Shown: positions 40,584 through 50,079, counted from the first letter of the stretch. The stretch: DNA of 64,000 bases from Cyclobacteriaceae bacterium (GCA_016787755.1 JAEUUA010000023.1:546613-610612), one strand, 5' to 3'. The notes: generated by a model not told the origin, from the sequence alone. A program made the numbers and translations.

Positions 40584-42839
40584 CTAAAGTTTAATTGGCA
40601 ACTCTCTATATCGTTTACCGGTTGCCGCAAAAATTGCATTGGCCAATGCCGGTGCAACGGGTGGAACAGGCGGCTCACCGACTCCGGTTGGTTTGTCATC
40701 ACTTTCTACCAGGTGAACAAAAGTTTTGCCGGGTATATCGGTCATACGTGAGACTAAATATGTATCGAAGTTAGTTTGTTCACTCCGTCCGTCTTTAAAT
40801 GAGGTGCCTCCTTTTAAGGCACCGCTCAATGAAAAATTAAATCCACCTTCAAATTGCTGCATTACTGAGTTTCTGTTTACCACCTGGCCGCAGTCAACCG
40901 CATAGTGTGCTTCTATAACCTTGAGTTTTCCGGTATCATCAACTGCAACATGCACCACGCATGCTACATAGGTTAGAAAACTTTTATGTGCACAAATTCC
41001 CATGCCCTGCCTTTTTGGTAATTGTTTTCCCCAACCGGATTTTTCTGCTACCAACTCAATTACATTTCTAAGGCGTGCCGTATTCCAGGGGAAGTTATCT
41101 AACGGTTCTCCATAATTCTCAAATCCCTTCACGTAGTCACCGAATGGAATCAATCTATCCGGGCCAAGCAACTCAATTAAATTTTTTACAGGATCTACAT
41201 TGCGATGTGTTGCAATTTCATCGAGCATGCTACCGATAGCAAATGCATGCTGAATGTTGCTCACCGAGCGAAGCCAACCAATGCGGGTTTTTGCTGGCGA
41301 CTCAATTGCTTCGCACGATATGTTTGGAATATCATAGGGAAAATCCACCATCCCTAGTTGCAGTTCTCCATTGCTTGGTGCCATTTCTGCGGCAGTTGTT
41401 GTTCCACCAATTGGGGGAAACGCACTGCGGTGGTTCCAACCCGTTACTTTATTTTGTTTATCGAACGCAACACGTATTTGTTGAACACTGCACGCATGAA
41501 AAAAGTCGTGTGTTAAATCGTCTTCGCGTGTCCATGTTACTTTTATAGGAATTCCCTCCATCTCCTTTGCAATCATGGCAGCCTCCACAGCAAAATCGGG
41601 TTTTGATTTTCTGCCAAACGCACCACCCAACAACGTAACATTAACCGTTACATGGGCAGCATCTATTTTCAAATTGCTGGCTACACTATCACGAATCCAT
41701 TGTGGTGATTGTACCGGAGCCCACATTTCGCACTTACCATCCTTAAAAATTGCCGTGGCATTGGGTGGCTCCATAGGAGCGTGTGATAAATGTTGCGTTA
41801 CAAATGTTGACTCAAGGATGGAGGCAGCACTTCTTATTGCTTTATCAATAGAGCCGCTGGCTCTCCGCACATCACCTTTCTTTTTTACTTTCGCTTTTAA
41901 CTCTGCTATGTATGCCTCTGAATTATAGGTTCCGTTAGTTCCAAAATCCCAGTCTACTTGCAATGCTTTCCGCGCGCTAATCGCAGCCCAGGTGCTATCA
42001 GCGACAATGACAATTCCCCCTTGAGGGGCATCGAACCCAGCCGGAAAACCGGAAGCAGCCATTTCAAAAATCTTTTGCACACCTGCTATTTTCTTAGCTT
42101 CTGTATCTGAAAAACTTTTTACTTTTCCGCCTGCTACCGGGCATCGCATAATCACTGCATACTTTAAGCCGGGTTGCGTTATGTCTATGCCATATATAGC
42201 TGTTCCTTTAATTATGGTGGGCACATCATAAAGATTCATGGATTTGCCAATGTATTTCCAATCAGCCTTTTTCTTTAGAATAATATCTTCATCTTTTGGA
42301 ACAGGAAGTTTAGAAGCTGATTCGGTCAATTCTCCAAAACCAATTTTCTTTCCGCTGGTGTGAACCACTTCGCCATTAACTGCTTTACACTCACCCACAA
42401 CAACACTCCATTTGTTAGCGGCAGCTTGTTCTAATATCATTCGCGCAGACGCACCGGCTTTTCGCATGGGTTCAAAAAACATTCGCACCGAAAATGAACC
42501 GTCTGTATTTTGATTCCCATACGTCTTTTCATCGCCAACCGCTTGCACAAGTTTTACGTTCCTCCAGTCGGCCTCTAACTCATCGGCAACAATCATCGGT
42601 AATCCAGTACGAATACCGGTACCCATTTCTTGCCTATGCGCAACGATTAAAATAGAACCATCCGGATTTATTGTAAGATATACGTTGGGTGAAAATGGTG
42701 TATTTGCTTTTTCGGGTGTACACGCCCATTGAAGGCCAAGTACTAAGCCTGAGGCAGTGATGCCTGTGGCCTTGAGAAAGGTGCGTCTGTCAATTTTTTT
42801 GACTACCGAATCTTCAGGGGTTGGTTGTGCTGGCTTCAT
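40584..42839 (-). CDS. Tat-exported molybdopterin hydroxylase large subunit (isoquinoline 1-oxidoreductase beta-like)
   Basis: 751 residues of the xanthine-oxidase superfamily. Tat signal DRRTFLKATGITASGL (R18-R19), so exported folded with its cofactor. The family blocks are present: GTGIRTGLPMIVADEL, the SVRMFFEPMRKAGASARMIL Moco-site segment, the VTLLGGAFGRKS motif and the catalytic Glu722 in GVGEPPVPP. These enzymes hydroxylate N-heterocycles or oxidise aldehydes with water and pass electrons to a small 2Fe-2S subunit; no such subunit gene is in this window. It is divergent from the GH16 gene. The substrate is unknown. Confidence 0.85.
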   Translation of the reverse strand: MKPAQPTPEDSVVKKIDRRTFLKATGITASGLVLGLQWACTPEKANTPFSPNVYLTINPDGSILIVAHRQEMGTGIRTGLPMIVADELEADWRNVKLVQAVGDEKTYGNQNTDGSFSVRMFFEPMRKAGASARMILEQAAANKWSVVVGECKAVNGEVVHTSGKKIGFGELTESASKLPVPKDEDIILKKKADWKYIGKSMNLYDVPTIIKGTAIYGIDITQPGLKYAVIMRCPVAGGKVKSFSDTEAKKIAGVQKIFEMAASGFPAGFDAPQGGIVIVADSTWAAISARKALQVDWDFGTNGTYNSEAYIAELKAKVKKKGDVRRASGSIDKAIRSAASILESTFVTQHLSHAPMEPPNATAIFKDGKCEMWAPVQSPQWIRDSVASNLKIDAAHVTVNVTLLGGAFGRKSKPDFAVEAAMIAKEMEGIPIKVTWTREDDLTHDFFHACSVQQIRVAFDKQNKVTGWNHRSAFPPIGGTTTAAEMAPSNGELQLGMVDFPYDIPNISCEAIESPAKTRIGWLRSVSNIQHAFAIGSMLDEIATHRNVDPVKNLIELLGPDRLIPFGDYVKGFENYGEPLDNFPWNTARLRNVIELVAEKSGWGKQLPKRQGMGICAHKSFLTYVACVVHVAVDDTGKLKVIEAHYAVDCGQVVNRNSVMQQFEGGFNFSLSGALKGGTSFKDGRSEQTNFDTYLVSRMTDIPGKTFVHLVESDDKPTGVGEPPVPPVAPALANAIFAATGKRYRELPIKL

Positions 42840-42931
42840 GGTGCGGAGTTTACTTCATTCAATATAAGCAAAGTTTTTGTTACCTGATTTTTGGATGAAC
42901 ATTCAGTCAATTATTTTTGTTTGTTTTGAGC

Positions 42932-42939
42932 TATCTTTG
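42932..42939 (+). promoter_or_regulatory. Candidate -7 box for the GH16/DUF1080 genes
   Basis: TATCTTTG, exact TAnnTTTG, five bases before the ATG at 42945 and eleven before a second ATG at 42951. The very short leader suggests either a leaderless message or use of the second ATG. Confidence 0.4.
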
Positions 42940-42944
42940 AACAA

Positions 42945-44090
42945 ATGATTATGATTTATCTGAAAAAAATTTTACTGGCTGTAAGTATTTTCGTTGTTGT
43001 GTTATCCTCTTGCAAGGAGGATGAGCAGACTAATATTACGGGATTCTCACTAGAAAGTATTGTGGTGCCAGAAGGGAATGATCTGCAAACACAATTGATA
43101 AAGGTTAACATAAAAGGTGCCGTTCATTCTGATGTGAACGTTTCGTATTTGCTAAAGGCTGGTTCAGCAAAGTTTGGGCAAGACCTTATAGAAACTGCAG
43201 GTGACATCCTGTTTACTGCAAACCAAACAAGTGTGGAACTGCCCATAGAGATCATTGGGGATAATCATCTGGAATTAACGGAATATTTTACAATTGTGCT
43301 TTCCTATGAAGGCAAACAAACAGAGTTAACGATAAGTATTCAAGATGACGACTTGATTGAGGAAATTTTGGTGGATGAGGATGGCTTCTTTACCCCAGCT
43401 GAGTATCCTTCCATGCACCTTGCCTTTAGTGATGAGTTTACAGGGACTCAACTAAATACAAGTGTTTGGACCTATGAGCTAGGTGGGGGCGGTTGGGGTA
43501 ATAATGAATTACAGAGATATACAAATACTACCGCTAATGCTCGCCTAGAAGATGGTAAGCTGATTATTACAGCATTGGGGAGTGATGGAAATTACACATC
43601 GGCACGGGTAAAAACCCAGGGCAAAGTAAAAGTTAAATATGGGCGAATAGATGTTCGGGCAAAGCTTCCGAAAGGACAAGGAATTTGGCCAGCCATTTGG
43701 ATGCTTGGTGAAAGCATTACCACTGTAAGTTGGCCAGCTTGTGGAGAGATAGATATTATGGAATTAGTGGGACACAAACCTGCGCAGGTTCATGGCACCG
43801 TTCACTATAGTAACGGAACTTATCAAACTTCTTCAGGGAGTACTAATTTATCTTCCGGGGACTTTTCTGAACAGTTTCATGTTTTTTCAATCGTATGGGA
43901 TAAAAACACCATCACGTGGTATCTTGATAATAAACCCTTTAAAACATTTATTTCTAACGTGGCCACCTTCGAAAATGACTTCTTCTTCCTTCTTAATGTG
44001 GCGGTGGGTGGCAATTGGCCGGGCTCACCCAATGAGTCGACTGTTTTTCCACAAGAATTGATTGTTGATTATGTCCGGGTATTTCAATAG
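42945..44090 (+). CDS. Glycoside hydrolase family 16 lipoprotein (beta-glucanase-like)
   Basis: 381 residues: type II signal peptide with lipobox LSSC (Cys23); a Calx-beta-like domain (about 30-138, with VPEGNDLQ and FTIVLSYEGKQTELTISIQDDD); then the GH16 jelly roll (about 158-380). Catalytic nucleophile E268, D270 and acid/base E273 stand in CGEIDIMELVGH; IWPAIWMLGE and the C-terminal FLLNVAVGGNWPG with IVDYVRVFQ are family marks. It should cleave beta-1,3(4)-glucans such as laminarin at the cell surface; exact specificity is not determined by sequence. It is followed at 12 bases by the DUF1080 gene. Confidence 0.93.
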   Translation: MIMIYLKKILLAVSIFVVVLSSCKEDEQTNITGFSLESIVVPEGNDLQTQLIKVNIKGAVHSDVNVSYLLKAGSAKFGQDLIETAGDILFTANQTSVELPIEIIGDNHLELTEYFTIVLSYEGKQTELTISIQDDDLIEEILVDEDGFFTPAEYPSMHLAFSDEFTGTQLNTSVWTYELGGGGWGNNELQRYTNTTANARLEDGKLIITALGSDGNYTSARVKTQGKVKVKYGRIDVRAKLPKGQGIWPAIWMLGESITTVSWPACGEIDIMELVGHKPAQVHGTVHYSNGTYQTSSGSTNLSSGDFSEQFHVFSIVWDKNTITWYLDNKPFKTFISNVATFENDFFFLLNVAVGGNWPGSPNESTVFPQELIVDYVRVFQ

Positions 44091-44102
44091 AAAACGAGAT
44101 AC

Positions 44103-44786
44103 ATGAAGTATTTTTTTCCATTTCTTTATTTACTCCTACTCATTGCCTGCCAAAATAAATCGCATCAGGATATTGAATCAAAAAGTCTTTTCAATGGAAT
44201 TGATTTAACCGGCTGGCATGTGGATGTTCCTGGTTTGGAAAAAGACTCAACCCTGCGAAATCCATTCATCGTTCGAAACGGAATGCTGGTTAGTTTGGGC
44301 ACACCTGAAGGTCATTTGATTACCGATGCTACATTCGAAAACTATGAGCTTGATGTTGAATATCGCTTTGCCGGTGAGCCTGGAAATTGTGGGGTGTTGG
44401 TACATGCATCTACCCCGCGTGCATTGTATGAAATGTTTCCTAAATCAGTGGAAGTTCAATTAATGCATGAAAACGCGGGTGACTTCTGGTGCATTGTTGA
44501 AAACATTGAAACGGATGATATGGAGAACAGGCGCGGACCAAAAGAAAACTGGGGTATCACAGAAGGGAAAGAACGCAGAATAAAAAATTTAACAGATGGC
44601 TCAGAGAAACCGTTAGGGGAATGGAACGCTATAAAGATTCGGTGTATGAATGATTCTATTTCCGTTTGGGTCAATAATGATTTTGTAAATAAAGGCTGGA
44701 ACTGCACCGCAAATAGAGGCCAGATTGCTTTACAAGCTGAGGGAGCAGAAGTAGAGTTTAGAAAAGTGATTTTGACTCCTAAATAA
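44103..44786 (+). CDS. DUF1080 (3-keto-disaccharide hydrolase-like) lipoprotein
   Basis: 227 residues with a lipobox LLIAC (Cys16) followed by a DUF1080 jelly-roll: SLFNGIDLTGWHVDVPG opening, GNCGVLVHA, VEVQLMHENAGDFWC, LGEWNAIKIRCMNDSISVWVNN and GQIALQAEGAEVEFRKVIL at the end. DUF1080 domains act as lectin-like or hydrolytic modules (some hydrolyse 3-keto-glycosides). It probably works with the GH16 enzyme on surface glycans, judging from the 12-base gap and shared strand. Confidence 0.85.
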   Translation: MKYFFPFLYLLLLIACQNKSHQDIESKSLFNGIDLTGWHVDVPGLEKDSTLRNPFIVRNGMLVSLGTPEGHLITDATFENYELDVEYRFAGEPGNCGVLVHASTPRALYEMFPKSVEVQLMHENAGDFWCIVENIETDDMENRRGPKENWGITEGKERRIKNLTDGSEKPLGEWNAIKIRCMNDSISVWVNNDFVNKGWNCTANRGQIALQAEGAEVEFRKVILTPK

Positions 44787-44858
44787 TACCTATCAAAATT
44801 GTACTTCTATTTCTGGTGGGTAGCATCTAGAAACAAACGTGTTCTTATCCAGACCGCT

Positions 44859-45452
44859 ATGAAGCAAAATTTTTCCTGGACTGAAATTCATCATACTCTA
44901 CTTCAGCTTCAGCAACGTGATGCCAGGACTTACCGCACCTTGGCCGTTGCTAGTTTCTTTTTATCAATTCCATTGCTTTTTGTTTTTGTCTTCGCCTCAC
45001 TCTTTATGTTGATCTTGTCCGCATATATGTATTTCTACTATCGTAAGACTTCAAATAATTCATTTTCATTCGTGATGCATTCAACTATTATTCGAAAACA
45101 ATGCTACTATTATCCAGCTGTTGAACCGGATGGTACGCCACCATCTCCGGAGCCATCTGTTTTCTTAGTTTTTATTGCTATGGGATTAAGCTTTAAAACA
45201 CAGCCCGATGGACTGAAGCCAATCGCTTTGAAGGAATTGGAAAGTGTTAAGGTGAATTCGTCTATTTATAAGGAATTGATGATTGGCAAGCCCTTTATTT
45301 TTATTATGAGCCCGGCTTTGGATCTGATTGGATATTTGAGCGGGGAGGCAGTAACTCTTCTTAAAAGAAAGGTCGGTAACCGGGAATATACACGTGCAAT
45401 TCCTCAATCCACCGACCTTCAAAATGCTATTCTATTTAGCGAAGAAAATTAA
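44859..45452 (+). CDS. Hypothetical membrane protein
   Basis: Start set at ATG 44859 (197 residues); an upstream TTG at 44799 would add 20 residues of low-quality sequence. Two adjacent TM segments (about 29-68, LAVASFFLSIPLLFVFVFASLFMLILSAYMYFYY in two parts) are followed by a soluble beta/alpha domain of about 125 residues with HSTIIRKQCYYYP and LKELESVKVNSSIYKEL. No family recognised. Same strand as the DUF1080 gene, 72 bases downstream, and convergent with the next gene with three bases between stops. Confidence 0.6.
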   Translation: MKQNFSWTEIHHTLLQLQQRDARTYRTLAVASFFLSIPLLFVFVFASLFMLILSAYMYFYYRKTSNNSFSFVMHSTIIRKQCYYYPAVEPDGTPPSPEPSVFLVFIAMGLSFKTQPDGLKPIALKELESVKVNSSIYKELMIGKPFIFIMSPALDLIGYLSGEAVTLLKRKVGNREYTRAIPQSTDLQNAILFSEEN

Positions 45453-45455
45453 TTC

Positions 45456-46055
45456 TTACTGAGATATCTGCACAATTTTTGACAATGGAATGCCATTCGC
45501 GGCAGAAGTAATTTCACTTTCGGATGTATCGTCCATTTTCAATGTTAACAAGGTATTGTTCATGGGGATTTGCAATTCGTAATTCGTTTTTCCGGTTTCT
45601 GTATTTACCTGTTTATTAAGAATTGATTTGTAGCCTTGTATTTTTATGATTTTCTGATTCTCATCACGCACCATACCACCAATGATAGGCATGCTTAAGA
45701 TCGCGTTAATCGAATTGATGAGTGGTGAGTTGTTAATGATTTCTATAGAGCCCCTTTTTGGATCGGCTCCATAATGTCGGTTCACATATAAACCAACAGC
45801 GCCACCTGTCCCCGAAACATTGTCCTCCTTCTCCACTACAGCCATCGCACCAATCTTGGCTGGAAGCAATTTTAAAATTTCTTTTCCAATAGCAATATCT
45901 AAATCACGTAGGATTTGCTCCATGGCAAACCGCGAATCATGTAAGTTGCCGGAAGAATAAGTAGATCGTGCTGTTGCAATATTCTTGTCGAAGTCTTGAG
46001 CGATGGCACCAAGGCTCGTTAACAATGGCAAAACAATTATATATATCTTTTTCAT
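45456..46055 (-). CDS. Secreted protein of unknown function, paralogue 2
   Basis: 199 residues from ATG 46055, which gives a clean signal peptide (MKKIYIIVLPLLTSLGAIAQ); an ATG at 46067 adds four residues and abuts the upstream stop. The mature domain matches the C-terminal domain of the gene just upstream: the helical opening ATARSTYSSGNLHDSRFAMEQIL, then IAIGKEILKLLP, followed by SIEIINNSPLINSINAIL and a repeated IQGYKSIL block. It lacks the Gly-rich linker. No known domain recognised. A clear tandem duplicate. Confidence 0.65.
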   Translation of the reverse strand: MKKIYIIVLPLLTSLGAIAQDFDKNIATARSTYSSGNLHDSRFAMEQILRDLDIAIGKEILKLLPAKIGAMAVVEKEDNVSGTGGAVGLYVNRHYGADPKRGSIEIINNSPLINSINAILSMPIIGGMVRDENQKIIKIQGYKSILNKQVNTETGKTNYELQIPMNNTLLTLKMDDTSESEITSAANGIPLSKIVQISQ

Positions 46056-46067
46056 AGTCAGTTTCAA

Positions 46068-46886
46068 TTATTGTTCGCCTAATTCCTTTTTAATACCATC
46101 TAAATCAATCGCCTCAGCAGCCTTCATCATATCTGGCTCCGATGCAAAATTGATACCTTCATAGACAACCATGGAAGATTGGCCTAATGGAACGCTCAGC
46201 TTGTATCCACTTCCTTCATTATACTCAATAATAGCGCGATAGCCCTTTACTTTAGTTTGTTTCCAGTTTTGCTGGCCATTGGTTTGTTGTGCATAGCCTC
46301 CCGAGGTGAGATACGCATTTACTCCGGCCATCCAAACGGAGTTGTTGGCAATGATAACAGTAAGTTGTTTGTCTTTTTTGTCATTATACTCACGTTGAAT
46401 AGTAAGCCCGGCCCAACCCCAACCGGCACTGGCCACCTGATCAGACTCAGCATCTTTATTTAATCCTGAAATGGATTCAGGAAGTGATTTTAAAATTTTG
46501 TTTCCTATTTCCAATTCAACGCCCAACATCGCTTGCTGCACTGCATAACGCGCTTCGCCATAACTACTTCTCTTGTAAGCACTTTCCGCATCCGCTAAAT
46601 TTTGTTTTACATCAGGCGGAGTTGAAATTAATCCACCTCCAGTATTGTTCGATGGATTGTTACCTCCGGCACCATTGACACCTCCGACACCATTCGCGCC
46701 ACCTTGGCCGGATTGTCCGTTTGTTTGGTCTTTTTTCTTGCCGCCAAAAAGTTTATCAATTTCCTGACCCGCTTTTTGTTCAGTTTTATTTTCTACTTTT
46801 TGTTTAAGTCGGTTCAATACCTGTGCTTCACTTGCAAAACATGCAAAGCAGAGGGCGCCCCCCAGAATTAAGTTGTGCAATTTCAT
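46068..46886 (-). CDS. Secreted protein of unknown function, paralogue 1, with Gly/Asn-rich linker
   Basis: 272 residues: signal peptide ending ASEA; a charged helical stretch (NRLKQKVENKTEQKAGQEIDK); a low-complexity linker about 30 residues long rich in Gly and Asn (about 58-88, near 46625-46713); then a globular domain homologous to the next gene (LADAESAYKRSSYGEARYAV, LEIGNKILKSLP, LTVIIANNSVWMAGVNAYL, KGYRAIIEY). Envelope location, no function known. Transcribed with its paralogue. Confidence 0.65.
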   Translation of the reverse strand: MKLHNLILGGALCFACFASEAQVLNRLKQKVENKTEQKAGQEIDKLFGGKKKDQTNGQSGQGGANGVGGVNGAGGNNPSNNTGGGLISTPPDVKQNLADAESAYKRSSYGEARYAVQQAMLGVELEIGNKILKSLPESISGLNKDAESDQVASAGWGWAGLTIQREYNDKKDKQLTVIIANNSVWMAGVNAYLTSGGYAQQTNGQQNWKQTKVKGYRAIIEYNEGSGYKLSVPLGQSSMVVYEGINFASEPDMMKAAEAIDLDGIKKELGEQ

Positions 46887-47038
46887 AAAATTAGATTTGA
46901 ACGATAAAAATACAAAATTCAGAATCGTTTATAAACAAACAACGCGCCAAAGGATTTTAAACTCATTCATAATACTGTAGAAATCATTCTATTCTTTAAC
47001 TTGAAGCTTCTCAGATGCGTGAATTAATCTTTCAAACC

Positions 47039-47800
47039 ATGAATTCTACTTTTGATTTAACAGGAAAAGTTGCGGTGATAACGGGGGCAAGTAAAGGCAT
47101 TGGCGAAGCAATCGCACGATTATATGGCTCCGCTGGCGCACAGGTCGTTGTTTCAAGCAGAAAACAAGAAGCGGTTGATCGGGTAGCCACGTCTATTAAT
47201 AGTGCGGGGGGCAAAGCTAGAGGCATTGCTTGCAACATGGGAGATATGAATGATGTTCAGAAATTAATCACCGAAACAATAACTGCATTTGGACGAATTG
47301 ATATTCTGGTAAACAATGCAGCTACTAACCCAACCTTTGGCCCCGTAATAGAAACCAATGAAGCAGCCTTTGATAAAATCATGAATGTAAATGTGAAAGG
47401 TCCGTTTGAACTCGCGAAGAAGGCTTATCCATTTATGAAAGAAAAAAAATCGGGGTCGATAATAAATATTAGTTCTATAGGTGGATTGCGCCCTGAAGCA
47501 GGCTTAGGAATTTATAGCATGAGTAAAGCAGCATTAATTTCCTTAACGAAAGTTATGGCAAAAGAATGGGGCGATGATAACATTCGGGCGAATGTAATTT
47601 GTCCCGGCCTTATCAAAACAAAACTCAGTGAAGCGCTTTGGAGCAACGATAAAATCATGCACACTATGATGAAAATGTTACCTATCAAACGGGTAGGTAC
47701 ACCCGGAGAAATTGCTGCACTCGCTTTATTTCTGGGTTCGGATGCATCGGCTTATTGTACAGGAAGTGTATTTACTGCTGATGGCGGCTTTACACTTTAA
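47039..47800 (+). CDS. Short-chain dehydrogenase/reductase
   Basis: 253 residues from ATG 47039 (an ATG at 47015 adds eight residues). Classical SDR: NAD(P)-binding TGASKGIG (15-22), NNAA (92-95), Ser145/146, Tyr159 and Lys163 in the active site (YSMSK), ending with SVFTADGGFTL. First gene of an acyl-CoA operon (SDR, ACAD, kinase, HAD) with gaps of 9 bases, -4 and 52. In levulinate pathways an SDR (LvaD-type) and a kinase/dehydrogenase pair act in sequence, so this enzyme could interconvert keto- and hydroxyacyl substrates; the assignment is inference. Confidence 0.88.
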   Translation: MNSTFDLTGKVAVITGASKGIGEAIARLYGSAGAQVVVSSRKQEAVDRVATSINSAGGKARGIACNMGDMNDVQKLITETITAFGRIDILVNNAATNPTFGPVIETNEAAFDKIMNVNVKGPFELAKKAYPFMKEKKSGSIINISSIGGLRPEAGLGIYSMSKAALISLTKVMAKEWGDDNIRANVICPGLIKTKLSEALWSNDKIMHTMMKMLPIKRVGTPGEIAALALFLGSDASAYCTGSVFTADGGFTL

Positions 47801-47809
47801 TGATTAGGT

Positions 47810-49009
47810 ATGGTATCGTTATTTCAAACGGATAAAATCAACGCACTTCTTCATAAATACAAATTCTTTTTAGAGAAAGAAGTTTATCCTATTGAAGTAC
47901 AGATTATTAATAATCCTTTTCGTCAATCGCTTCCGGTATTGGAAAAACTTCGCGCAAAAGCGAAAGAACAAAATCTTTGGGCTCCTCATTTATCAGAGCA
48001 GGAAGGCGGTCTCGGTCTTTCACTTGTTGAGTTTGCTCAAGTAAGCGAGTTGGTAGGCACAAGTCCGGTGGGTCATTATATTTTCAACTGTCAGGCACCT
48101 GATGTTGGCAACATGGAATTGATGCATCAGTTTGCTTCCGCAGAATTGAAAGAGAAATATTTGATTCCACTCAGGCAAGGAAAAATCCGTTCGTGTTTTG
48201 CGATGACGGAACCTGACTTTGCGGGATCGAACCCTGTTAATATGGCGACCACCGCTACTCGTGAAGGTGACTACTATATAATTAATGGCCACAAATGGTT
48301 TACTACAGGTGCCGATGGTGCAGCCTTTACCATTGTGATGGCTTTAACGGACCCACAAAATCAAAATCAATATTCACGTGCCAGCATGATTCTGGTTCCT
48401 TTGTCAACACCCGGTTATGAGTTGGTTCGTAATATCCCTATCATGGGCGATGCCGGAGAAGATTACATGAGTCACGGTGAAGTAAAATTTACAAACTGCA
48501 AAGTGCCCGCCTCAAATCTTATTGGTGAAGAAGGGAAAGGATTTGCATTAGCGCAAGCACGATTGGGGCCGGGGCGCATTCATCATTGTATGCGGTGGAT
48601 TGGCATTTGCGAGCGTGCTTTTGATTTAATGGGCAAACGAGCCAGTAGCAGAAAACTAAGCATAGATAAAGTGCTAGCCGATCAGCAAATGATTCAGTTC
48701 TGGATTGCCGAAAGCCGCGCTGAGATTAATGCAGCACGACTCATGGTGCTGCACACAGCTTATTCAATGGAGAAAGAAGGAGCTAAAGCCGTGAAAGATG
48801 AAATCTCAACGATTAAATTTTTTGTTGCCGATGTACTCATGAAAGTAATCGATCGCGCAATTCAGGTGCATGGCGCACTAGGCATTACCGATGATACCTT
48901 GCTTTCGTTTTGGTATCGCCACGAACGAGGAGCACGTATTTATGATGGTCCCGATGAAGTTCATAAATCTGCCTTGGCCAAATCAATCTTAAAAAAGTAT
49001 AGGATATGA
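47810..49009 (+). CDS. Acyl-CoA dehydrogenase of the ACAD10/11-LvaC type
   Basis: 399 residues. Family blocks include CFAMTEPDFAGSNPVNMATTATREGDYYIINGHKWFTTGA, given here in outline (FAMTEPDFAGSN, INGHKWFTTGA), VHGALGITDDTLLSFWYRHERGARI in part, and DGPDEVHKSALAKSIL at the end; the DGPDEVH ending is typical of ACAD10/ACAD11 and bacterial LvaC. FAD-dependent in fold. In LvaC and ACAD11 the enzyme removes a phosphate from a 4-phosphoacyl-CoA to give an enoyl-CoA rather than plain dehydrogenation. The adjacent overlapping kinase gene supports that reading here. Confidence 0.9.
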   Translation: MVSLFQTDKINALLHKYKFFLEKEVYPIEVQIINNPFRQSLPVLEKLRAKAKEQNLWAPHLSEQEGGLGLSLVEFAQVSELVGTSPVGHYIFNCQAPDVGNMELMHQFASAELKEKYLIPLRQGKIRSCFAMTEPDFAGSNPVNMATTATREGDYYIINGHKWFTTGADGAAFTIVMALTDPQNQNQYSRASMILVPLSTPGYELVRNIPIMGDAGEDYMSHGEVKFTNCKVPASNLIGEEGKGFALAQARLGPGRIHHCMRWIGICERAFDLMGKRASSRKLSIDKVLADQQMIQFWIAESRAEINAARLMVLHTAYSMEKEGAKAVKDEISTIKFFVADVLMKVIDRAIQVHGALGITDDTLLSFWYRHERGARIYDGPDEVHKSALAKSILKKYRI

Positions 49010-50061
49010 TGGATCAACCATCTGCAACCCGTGCTGGTGAAGAACTTGATCTGGATAAATTGCAGGCCTACTTGCGCCAACACCTTTCGGGATTTGATCA
49101 ACAAATTTCTATTCAACAATTTCCAAGCGGCTATTCTAATTTGACTTACTTCATTCAAACTGGTTCGCAGGGGTATGTGTTGCGCAGACCGCCATTCGGG
49201 GCGAACATAAAATCGGCACATGATATGGAGCGCGAGTATGTGGTATTAACCAAACTTCGCGAGGCAGGATATCTTAAAGTGCCTGAAGTAATTCATTTAT
49301 GCAAAGATCAGAATGTGATGGGTTGTCCGTTTTATTTGATGAAACGCGTGGAGGGAGTTATTCTAAGAAACAGAGTGCCCAAAGGAATTACTATTAATGA
49401 AGATTCATTTCGTTCTTTATCTATTGCAGCAATTGATCAACTCGTTAATCTGCATAAACTCGATATTAATAAAACGGGACTTGAAACATTAGGCAAGCCA
49501 GATGGATATCTCCATCGACAAGTGGAAGGCTGGACAAAGCGATATACAAATTCACAAACCGATGAGATTGCTTCCATGAATGAAGTTGCCAATTGGATGC
49601 AACAGAATGAGCCAACAACTTCTCAAACTACATTTATTCACAACGATTTTAAGTATGACAACCTGGTATTGAACCCAGAAAACCTAAGCGAAATTATTGC
49701 TGTGTTGGATTGGGAAATGGCAACGGTGGGTGATCCGCTTATGGATTTAGGAACTACGCTCGCTTATTGGGCAGAAGCCAACGATCCTGATTATTTAAAA
49801 CCTTTTAACCTTACGTGGATGCCGGGAAATTTTACACGTAGGGAGGTGGTGAATTTCTACGAACAACAAACGGGAACACCTATTAAGAATGTTGTATTCT
49901 ATTATGCCTTCGGATCTTTTAAAGTAGGCGTGATTTGCCAGCAAATTTATTATCGCTACAAGCAAGGATTAACCAAAGACCCACGCTTTGCTTCCTTGCT
50001 TCATGTGATTAAAGCGTGTGGTGAAAATGCTCGTAAAGCAATTGACACAAATAATATATAA
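49006..50061 (+). CDS. APH-like phosphotransferase (ACAD10/11 kinase half, LvaA-like)
   Basis: 351 residues. APH kinase fold: an N-lobe with YVLRRPPFGANIKSAHDMEREY (ATP-binding Arg/Lys region), Brenner motif HNDFKYDNLVLNP (HxDxxxxN) and metal-binding VLDWEMATVGDPLMDLG. The start overlaps the ACAD stop codon by four bases. In eukaryotes the same two domains are fused as ACAD10/ACAD11, and in Pseudomonas LvaA with LvaC phosphorylates and then eliminates a 4-hydroxyacyl-CoA. By family and context this kinase should phosphorylate a 4-hydroxyacyl-CoA. True antibiotic resistance is not suggested. Confidence 0.85.
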   Translation: MMDQPSATRAGEELDLDKLQAYLRQHLSGFDQQISIQQFPSGYSNLTYFIQTGSQGYVLRRPPFGANIKSAHDMEREYVVLTKLREAGYLKVPEVIHLCKDQNVMGCPFYLMKRVEGVILRNRVPKGITINEDSFRSLSIAAIDQLVNLHKLDINKTGLETLGKPDGYLHRQVEGWTKRYTNSQTDEIASMNEVANWMQQNEPTTSQTTFIHNDFKYDNLVLNPENLSEIIAVLDWEMATVGDPLMDLGTTLAYWAEANDPDYLKPFNLTWMPGNFTRREVVNFYEQQTGTPIKNVVFYYAFGSFKVGVICQQIYYRYKQGLTKDPRFASLLHVIKACGENARKAIDTNNI

Positions 50062-50079
50062 GCTGTGTGGTGAATAATT

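Noticed and set aside
44799..44858. TTG start adding 20 residues to the membrane protein at 44859
   Set aside because: The ATG at 44859 starts just before the first membrane segments; the extra residues lack conservation signals.
49006..50061. Aminoglycoside resistance gene
   Set aside because: The APH-fold kinase is coupled to an ACAD gene and resembles LvaA/ACAD10-11 kinases rather than antibiotic kinases.
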